The position numbers and the translations under genes are program-made. A DNA stretch of 64,000 nucleotides from Tragulus kanchil (taxonomy: Eukaryota > Chordata > Mammalia > Artiodactyla > Tragulidae), in NCBI GenBank assembly GCA_022376925.1, contig JAIOJX010000032.1:202736939-202800938 (forward strand). The letters are read 5' to 3'. The notes beneath the pieces were generated by a model, which was not told the origin of the DNA, searched no databases, and was given only the letters and a program-made list of their open reading frames with translations. The number at the start of each line of letters is the position of its first letter. Within the stretch, counting starts at the first letter, position 1. Positions 57,980-64,000 of the stretch are shown here, piece by piece.

Positions 57980-58194
57980 ACATTTCCCTGGTGGCTCAGT
58001 GGTAAAGACTCTGCCTGCCAAGTGGGAAATGCAGGTTGGAACCCTGGGTTGGGAAGATTCCCTGGAGAAGGAAGTGGCAACCCACTCCAGTATTCTTGCC
58101 TGGGAAATCTCATGGACAGAGGAGCCTGGTGAGTTACAATCCATAGAGTCGCAAAAGAATTGGACACAACCTAGCAACTAAACAACAGCAACAA
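57980..58194 (+). mobile_element. Bov-tA SINE
   Basis: 'catttccctggtggctcagtgg', 'gggttgggaagattccctggagaagg', 'aacccactccagtattcttgcctgg' and 'attggacacaacctagcaac' with a CAACA-rich tail. Complete, moderately diverged. Confidence 0.93.
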
Positions 58195-58195
58195 A

Positions 58196-58620
58196 ACATA
58201 ACATAGCCATCCAGATAAAGGAATATGTGCCAATAAAAATTTTGCCTTAGAAGAATTCTTAATGGCATGGGCAATGCTAATTATATAAAATCAGATGAAG
58301 AAAGTGAGATAATAAGACTTCATATAACAATAACAAAAATGTGCATAGAAAAATAACGGAATGCAATAAAGTATTAGCATACTTTCTTTCCGAGTAGTTT
58401 ACATTTGCTTATTTACTTGTTTCTTTGTCTTTCATGAGACTATAAGGCCTCAGCAGTGAGAAATCATGCCGGTCTTGTTCCTGGCTGTTAATCGGCTCCT
58501 TGTTCCATGTTAGGCATTCTTTTAGTTGAGTGATTTAATGGGGTGATTCTATTAATATTTTCTTCTTTATATTTGGTATTTCCCTAATTTTACACAATAA
58601 ACATGCTACAACTCTTTCTG
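58196..58620 (+). mobile_element. Old L1M-like 3' region
   Basis: 'ttcttaatggcatgggcaatgc', 'aaaaatgtgcatagaaaaataacgg' and 'ttttcttctttatatttgg...acacaataaacatg' resemble a common old L1 3' region. The family is uncertain. Confidence 0.45.
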
Positions 58621-58664
58621 CAGCAAATAATAGACATGGATTTCAAGCTGTTTAACACCTTATA

Positions 58665-59102
58665 ATGAACTGAGTAATGGCCAGCCAAAGATATCAGGTC
58701 CTAATTCCTAGAACCTGTAAACATTACTTATTTGGGTAAAGAGCCTTTGCAGATGTGATTGCCTGGATTATCCACATGAGCTCTAAATGCTGTCACAGTG
58801 TCCTTTTGAGAGGAGGGCAGGGGCAGATTTGATGCAGCCTAAAGAAGGGGTAATATGAACACAGAGGCTGAGATAGGAGTGAGGTTGCCACAAGCCAAAG
58901 AATGTGAGCGGCCTCTGGGAGCTAGAAGCTTTAGGGAACAGATTCTCCTCAGAAGTCAGCACTGCCCTGTTGGCTGCCTGATTTTGGTCCAAGAATACTG
59001 ACTTCAGGCTTCAGGACTCCAGGATTATGAGAGAATATATTTCTGTCATTTTAAGTCATCAAGCTTGTGCTGATTTGTCATAACAGCCATAGGAATCTGA
59101 TA
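58665..59102 (+). mobile_element. MLT1-like (MaLR) LTR
   Basis: 'aaagatatcaggtcctaattcctagaacc', 'gagcctttgcagatgtgatt', 'gaggttgccacaagccaaagaatg' and the end 'atttctgtcattttaagtcatcaagc...tttgtcataacagccataggaatctgatac' follow the MLT1-type LTR order. Its right part recurs at 59909-60184 through D19. Confidence 0.75.
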
Positions 59103-60986
59103 CCCCCAAATATGTAGAATTTGGGGGTTCCCATGCTAAGAAGCCTTGATGGAGCTGACTCTGAGGTCCTCAAGCAATGTAGCCCACAGTGCCTGTTCTC
59201 CCTTCTTCCCACCATCTCGCATCTCTGCTTCTCTTTGACCCTAGATAAGCCTCCTCAACAAAGTGGAAAAGTGAGGAAATATCTATATGGAAATGGGGTG
59301 GTGGTAGGGATTAGGGTGATGAGAGAGTATTTCCAGGTTGTACCTACAACCCCAAATGTGAGTTCATTTTTTCTTCCTGTATCTACTTATGAACACTCAG
59401 GGAAAGATTCTGATTGGTCATCTTGAGTCATGTGCCCAATCTTTGGACCAATCACTTAAGTCAGGGGTAAGGTCAATACTGTGATTGGCAGCCTCATCAG
59501 AATCCCAAGGAATGTAGGAAGGACAGCACATCACAGGAAAGACAGGGAGGTGGGAGCAGGGTGCTAAACTCAGGATGCAGTGGGTGTTGGGTAAAGCAAC
59601 AGAAATCCAGAGAGATACACACATGCTCTGTAAATAAAAAACTCTAGTCTTTCTCAGGTTTCATGAGCTTCCCTAGAATCCCTCTATGAATTCTGGAAAC
59701 CTTGCCAAGACCATACATTTTGAATATGAAGCAACAGCAGAGATCATGTGGACCCATATCCTCATTTCATTAGGAAACTGGAGGCTAGACAAGGAGATTT
59801 ACGTTCTTGTGGTCACAGTTAAAAGGCTGCAGAACTGAGGCAGGACCTGGAGCTGATTCCCAATGCAAATTTTGGCTTCTTTGTCTGTACCAGCAACTGA
59901 CACAGAAAATTTGATGCAGCCTAAAGAAGGGGTAATATGAACACAGAGGCTGAGATAGGAGTGAGGTTGCCACAAGCCAAAGAATGTGAGCGGCCTCTGG
60001 GAGCTAGAAGCTTTAGGGAACAGATTCTCCTCAGAAGTCAGCACTGCCCTGTTGGCTGCCTGATTTTGGTCCAAGAATACTGACTTCAGGCTTCAGGACT
60101 CCAGGATTATGAGAGAATATATTTCTGTCATTTTAAGTCATCAAGCTTGTGCTGATTTGTCATAACAGCCATAGGAATCTGATACCCCCAAATATGTAGA
60201 ATTTGGGGGTTCCCATGCTAAGAAGCCTTGATGGAGCTGACTCTGAGGTCCTCAAGCAATGTAGCCCACAGTGCCTGTTCTCCCTTCTTCCCACCATCTC
60301 GCATCTCTGCTTCTCTTTGACCCTAGATAAGCCTCCTCAACAAAGTGGAAAAGTGAGGAAATATCTATATGGAAATGGGGTGGTGGTAGGGATTAGGGTG
60401 ATGAGAGAGTATTTCCAGGTTGTACCTACAACCCCAAATGTGAGTTCATTTTTTCTTCCTGTATCTACTTATGAACACTCAGGGAAAGATTCTGATTGGT
60501 CATCTTGAGTCATGTGCCCAATCTTTGGACCAATCACTTAAGTCAGGGGTAAGGTCAATACTGTGATTGGCAGCCTCATCAGAATCCCAAGGAATGTAGG
60601 AAGGACAGCACATCACAGGAAAGACAGGGAGGTGGGAGCAGGGTGCTAAACTCAGGATGCAGTGGGTGTTGGGTAAAGCAACAGAAATCCAGAGAGATAC
60701 ACACATGCTCTGTAAATAAAAAACTCTAGTCTTTCTCAGGTTTCATGAGCTTCCCTAGAATCCCTCTATGAATTCTGGAAACCTTGCCAAGACCATACAT
60801 TTTGAATATGAAGCAACAGCAGAGATCATGTGGACCCATATCCTCATTTCATTAGGAAACTGGAGGCTAGACAAGGAGATTTACGTTCTTGTGGTCACAG
60901 TTAAAAGGCTGCAGAACTGAGGCAGGACCTGGAGCTGATTCCCAATGCAAATTTTGGCTTCTCTGTCTGTACCAGCAACTGACACA
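58827..60986. repeat. Tandem duplication D19
   Basis: Copy 1 is 58827-59904 and copy 2 is 59909-60986 (1,078 each), separated by 'gaaa'. The only difference I saw is one T/C near the right end of copy 1 ('ttctttgtc' against 'ttctctgtc'). Confidence 0.97.
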
Positions 60987-62457
60987 CCTCCTACCTCCAG
61001 CACCTGCTGCCTTCAATCTGGCCAAGGGTCTAGACTCTGGTTCCTCCAGGGTCTTTGTCTCTCCCCTTGTCTCCCTACCTAGGAAGGTAGCTATGGGATA
61101 GATGCTCTAGGATCTGCTCTTCCTATCTCATGACTTTGGGACCCAGTTTCTTTACCTGCAGATTATAAGGGACAAGAATTCTTACTGGAAAACACTGTGA
61201 CTAAATATGTTTGCAGTTGTCAGTACTGCAAACAACAACAGCAATAATAATAATTCACACAGGTTTGTTGACCTTGAAGTCAGTAACTTCACTTAGTTTC
61301 CTAATATTCACGTGTACAGGATCTCAGCTCATTCAAATGAATATTCTTAGCTTCTGACCTAGTTTCAAGCTGTCTGCAAGTTTGTCCTTCCTTTCTCCAA
61401 GTCCCTGTGTTAACTAGACTTTTCTGCACCTTGTCATTTTTCTTTGATAGGGATCAAGCTCAAACCAGATCAAAATGTTATCTTGTATTCTTTCCTATCA
61501 CCTGCTATTCATTCCTCTCTGTTCCCATCTAATAAAGGAGCAATATTTTACTTTATTCTCCTCTTTTGTGAAGTTGCTTTGAAGATTGTTTTTCTGTACC
61601 TTTTATGTGCTGAAGTTCATATATCGCGCGTCCTATTTTGCTTTGGTTTTTGTCTTCTTAAGCCGCCACCCATGTGTATGTGTGTGTGTATATATATATA
61701 TTTTCTTCTGGAAAAGGTTACAGCTAAAAATTGTTTCTAGGGTAATGCATTGCATACAACGATGCATGGTTCATGGAAAACAACCATTAATTGGTGATGA
61801 TGAGAGTTAATTTAGGGGTTTGGGCTCTCATGAATTCACTTACTTGGCCTTGAATTCACATCAAAGTTTTGTTGGTCTGATTTAGAGAGGGAAAGCAATG
61901 TCTTCTCAGCTGAGATTTTAGTTGCATGCTACAGAAGTGGATCTTTTGAAAGGAGTGTTGGGAAGCCCCTGACTGTCGGGGAAGGCCAAATGGTCAGCTG
62001 GGGCAGATATGGAGAACGGGCACCCAGAAGTGCAGAGGTGGCCCCACCTCATTGAGGCCAGCTCAACGGTGACACAGCTGTTACCACCACTGTTCAACAC
62101 TGGACAGACACCCTGTTGGCCTGGCCTTACTGCCAGACACTGGGGTGGGGCTGTGGGCATGGCCACCTGCTGGCCCTGGAAACTGGATGTTGCCACCAAG
62201 GCAGGATCTCCATGGTTACCACTTCTCTGTATCTTCATGGGTCCTTAGATTAGGTCTCTTGTTCCAGCTTCCATGGCAGGAGGAGAGCCTTGCTTCATAC
62301 AGGAGTATCTGTCAGATACCCATGGCAGAATCCCCCGTTATTCAGTCACAAGTGGTGCATTACACGTTAATTCTGTGTGTCTGTGTGTTGGGTCGCGGAG
62401 CAGTGGATGTGTAAATTAGCCATCTCTCAGAAGTGTCAATTAAAATTTCTGTTCCAG
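60987..62457. other. Unclassified DNA
   Basis: No gene or clear interspersed repeat apart from the small (TG)n(TA)n tract at 61675-61701. The part from 61458 belongs to D20. Confidence 0.4.
61675..61701. repeat. (TG)n(TA)n tract
   Basis: Alternating purine-pyrimidine run: TG units followed by TA units. The D20 duplicate is at 62811-62836. Confidence 0.9.
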
Positions 62458-62601
62458 GGACTTCCCCGGTAGCCCAGTAATTAAGAATCCACCTGCCCAT
62501 GCAGGAGACATGGTTTTGATCCCTAGTTCAGGAAGATCCCACATGCCATGAAGCAACTAATCCCATGCACCACAACAACTAAGCCCTGCCTCTAGAGCCT
62601 G
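62458..62601 (+). mobile_element. CHR-type SINE, cut by the D20 junction
   Basis: Head 'gggacttccccggtagcccagtaattaag' and the start of the long CHR body, ending abruptly at the copy 1 edge. The complete version is at 63593. Confidence 0.88.
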
Positions 62602-63592
62602 GGGTGCTCAAACCAGATCAAAATGTTATCGTATTCTTTCCTATCACTTTTCCCTTTGTTCCCATCTAATAAAGGAGCAATATTTTACTTTATTCTCCTC
62701 TTTTGTGAAGTTGCTTTGAAGATTGTTTTTCTGTACCTTTTATGTGCTGAAGTTCATATATCGCGTCCTATTTTGCTTTGGTTTTTGTCTTCTTAAGCCG
62801 CCACCCATGTGTATGTGTGTGTGTATATATATATATTTTCTTCTGGAAAAGGTTACAGCTAAAAATTGTTTCTAGGGTAATGCATTGCATACAACGATGC
62901 ATGGTTCATGGAAAACAACCATTAATTGGTGATGATGAGAGTTAATTTAGGGGTTTGGGCTCTCATGAATTCACTTACTTGGCCTTGAATTCACATCAAA
63001 GTTTTGTTGGTCTGATTTAGAGAGGGAAAGCAATGTCTTCTCAGCTGAGATTTTAGTTGCATGCTACAGAAGTGGATCTTTTGAAAGGAGTGTTGGGAAG
63101 CCCCTGACTGTCGGGGAAGGCCAAATGGTCAGCTGGGGCAGATATGGAGAACGGGCACCCAGAAGTGCAGAGGTGGCCCCACCTCATTGAGGCCAGCTCA
63201 ACGGTGACACAGCTGTTACCACCACTGTTCAACACTGGACAGACACCCTGTTGGCCTGGCCTTACTGCCAGACACTGGGGTGGGGCTGTGGGCATGGCCA
63301 CCTGCTGGCCCTGGAAACTGGATGTTGCCACCAAGGCAGGATCTCCATGGTTACCACTTCTCTGTATCTTCATGGGTCCTTAGATTAGGTCTCTTGTTCC
63401 AGCTTCCATGGCAGGAGGAGAGCCTTGCTTCATACAGGAGTATCTGTCAGATACCCATGGCAGAATCCCCCGTTATTCAGTCACAAGTGGTGCATTACAC
63501 GTTAATTCTGTGTGTCTGTGTGTTGGGTCGCGGAGCAGTGGATGTGTAAATTAGCCATCTCTCAGAAGTGTCAATTAAAAATTTCTGTTCCA

Positions 63593-63880
63593 GGGACTTC
63601 CCTGGTAGCCCAGTAATTAAGAATCCACCTGCCCATGCAGGAGACATGGTTTTGATCCCTAGTTCAGGAAGATCCCACATGCCATGAAGCAACTAATCCC
63701 ATGCACCACAACAACTAAGCCCTGCCTCTAGAGCCTGTGCTCCTCATCAAGAGAAGCCACTGCAGTGAGAAGCCCGAGCACCACAACCAAGAGTAGTCCA
63801 TGCTGACTGCAACTAGAGAGAGGCCGCATGCAGCAGAGAACACTCAGCGCAGCCAGAAGTAAACACATAAATATATAAGT
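63593..63880 (+). mobile_element. Long CHR-type SINE
   Basis: Head 'gggacttccctggtagcccag', B-box region, then the long body: 'ctagagcctgtgctcc', 'gagaagccactgcagtgagaagcccgagcacc' and 'caactagagagaggccgcatgcagc', with an A-rich tail. This is the intact form of 62458-62601. Confidence 0.9.
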
Positions 63881-64000
63881 AAACTTTCTGCTCTGTTACT
63901 GAGGGAGTGGCGCCGTGGAAACATTAACACAAATGTCACTTAGTAGAAACACTTCTTCCAAAAAACTTTTTAGCTTTTGAAATTGGAGCGCGGACCTCTA

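Larger units (their letters stand above)
61458..63737. repeat. Tandem duplication D20
   Basis: Copy 1 is 61458-62601 and copy 2 is 62606-63737, separated by 'gggt'. Copy 2 has several small deletions within its first 160 bases ('tatcttgtattc' against 'tatcgtattc', a shortened 'ctgctattcattcctctctg', 'cgcgcgtcc' against 'cgcgtcc') and is nearly perfect after that. Confidence 0.96.

Noticed and set aside
1..63737. Duplicated open frames as evidence of paralogous small genes
   Set aside because: Every such pair lies exactly in D1-D20 and is duplicated together with its non-coding surroundings. There is no coding-specific conservation.

Overview
This is non-coding mammalian nuclear DNA from a ruminant artiodactyl. 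The evidence is the interspersed-repeat content: Bov-tA SINEs (tRNA-Glu head fused to a BovB-derived tail), several kinds of tRNA-derived CHR-type SINE, one BovB/Bov-A fragment, ruminant-type ERV LTRs, 5'-truncated L1 3' ends, and older mammalian repeats (MIR, MER5-like, MLT1-like MaLR LTRs, a hAT relic). I find no convincing protein-coding exon, tRNA, rRNA or snRNA gene. Every open frame is short, many run through SINEs or simple repeats, and most recur only because the DNA under them is duplicated.

The dominant structure is a set of 20 direct, head-to-tail duplications, labelled D1 to D20 below. Each unit is about 1.01-1.15 kb, each is unrelated in sequence to the others, and the two copies in each pair are almost identical. 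Together they make about 22 kb of the 64 kb redundant; collapsed, the window would be about 42 kb. Unit size is nearly constant, edges show no common target, differences are mostly single-base or homopolymer indels, and the first 20-50 bases of many second copies are a damaged version of the true flank. This points to unmerged contig or patch overlaps in the assembly rather than to a biological amplification.

Layout: 0-3.6 kb, D1 and D2 with a CHR-2 SINE and an MLT1-like LTR. 4.2-6.4 kb, D3 with a MER5-like element. 6.9-7.8 kb, two SINEs with perfect target-site duplications. 8.2-12.2 kb, D4/D5 with MIR, MER5A and a long CHR SINE. 12.8-17.2 kb, D6/D7 with Bov-tA elements and a (TG)n tract. 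18.3-20.6 kb, D8. 20.6-25 kb, SINEs, an old LINE and an L1 carrying a nested SINE. 25-31.2 kb, D9-D11 with an antisense ERV LTR and an intact solo LTR with 6-bp target duplication. 32-36.4 kb, D12/D13. 36.4-40.4 kb, LTR-like and mostly unique sequence. 40.5-44.6 kb, D14/D15, largely unique. 44.8-50.1 kb, L1 end, full-length SINE, hAT relic and D16/D17. 50.2-58.6 kb, antisense LTRs, D18 and unique DNA. 58.7-63.9 kb, MaLR LTR, D19, D20 and a CHR SINE.

The best biological candidate for something new is a roughly 330-bp CHR-like SINE family. It has a GC-rich, near-palindromic hairpin in its body and two members with perfect 15-16-bp target-site duplications. I cannot match it by memory to a standard bovine family, and it may be lineage-specific. 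Few BovB/Bov-A2 elements are visible, which would fit an early-branching ruminant such as a chevrotain, but that is only an inference.
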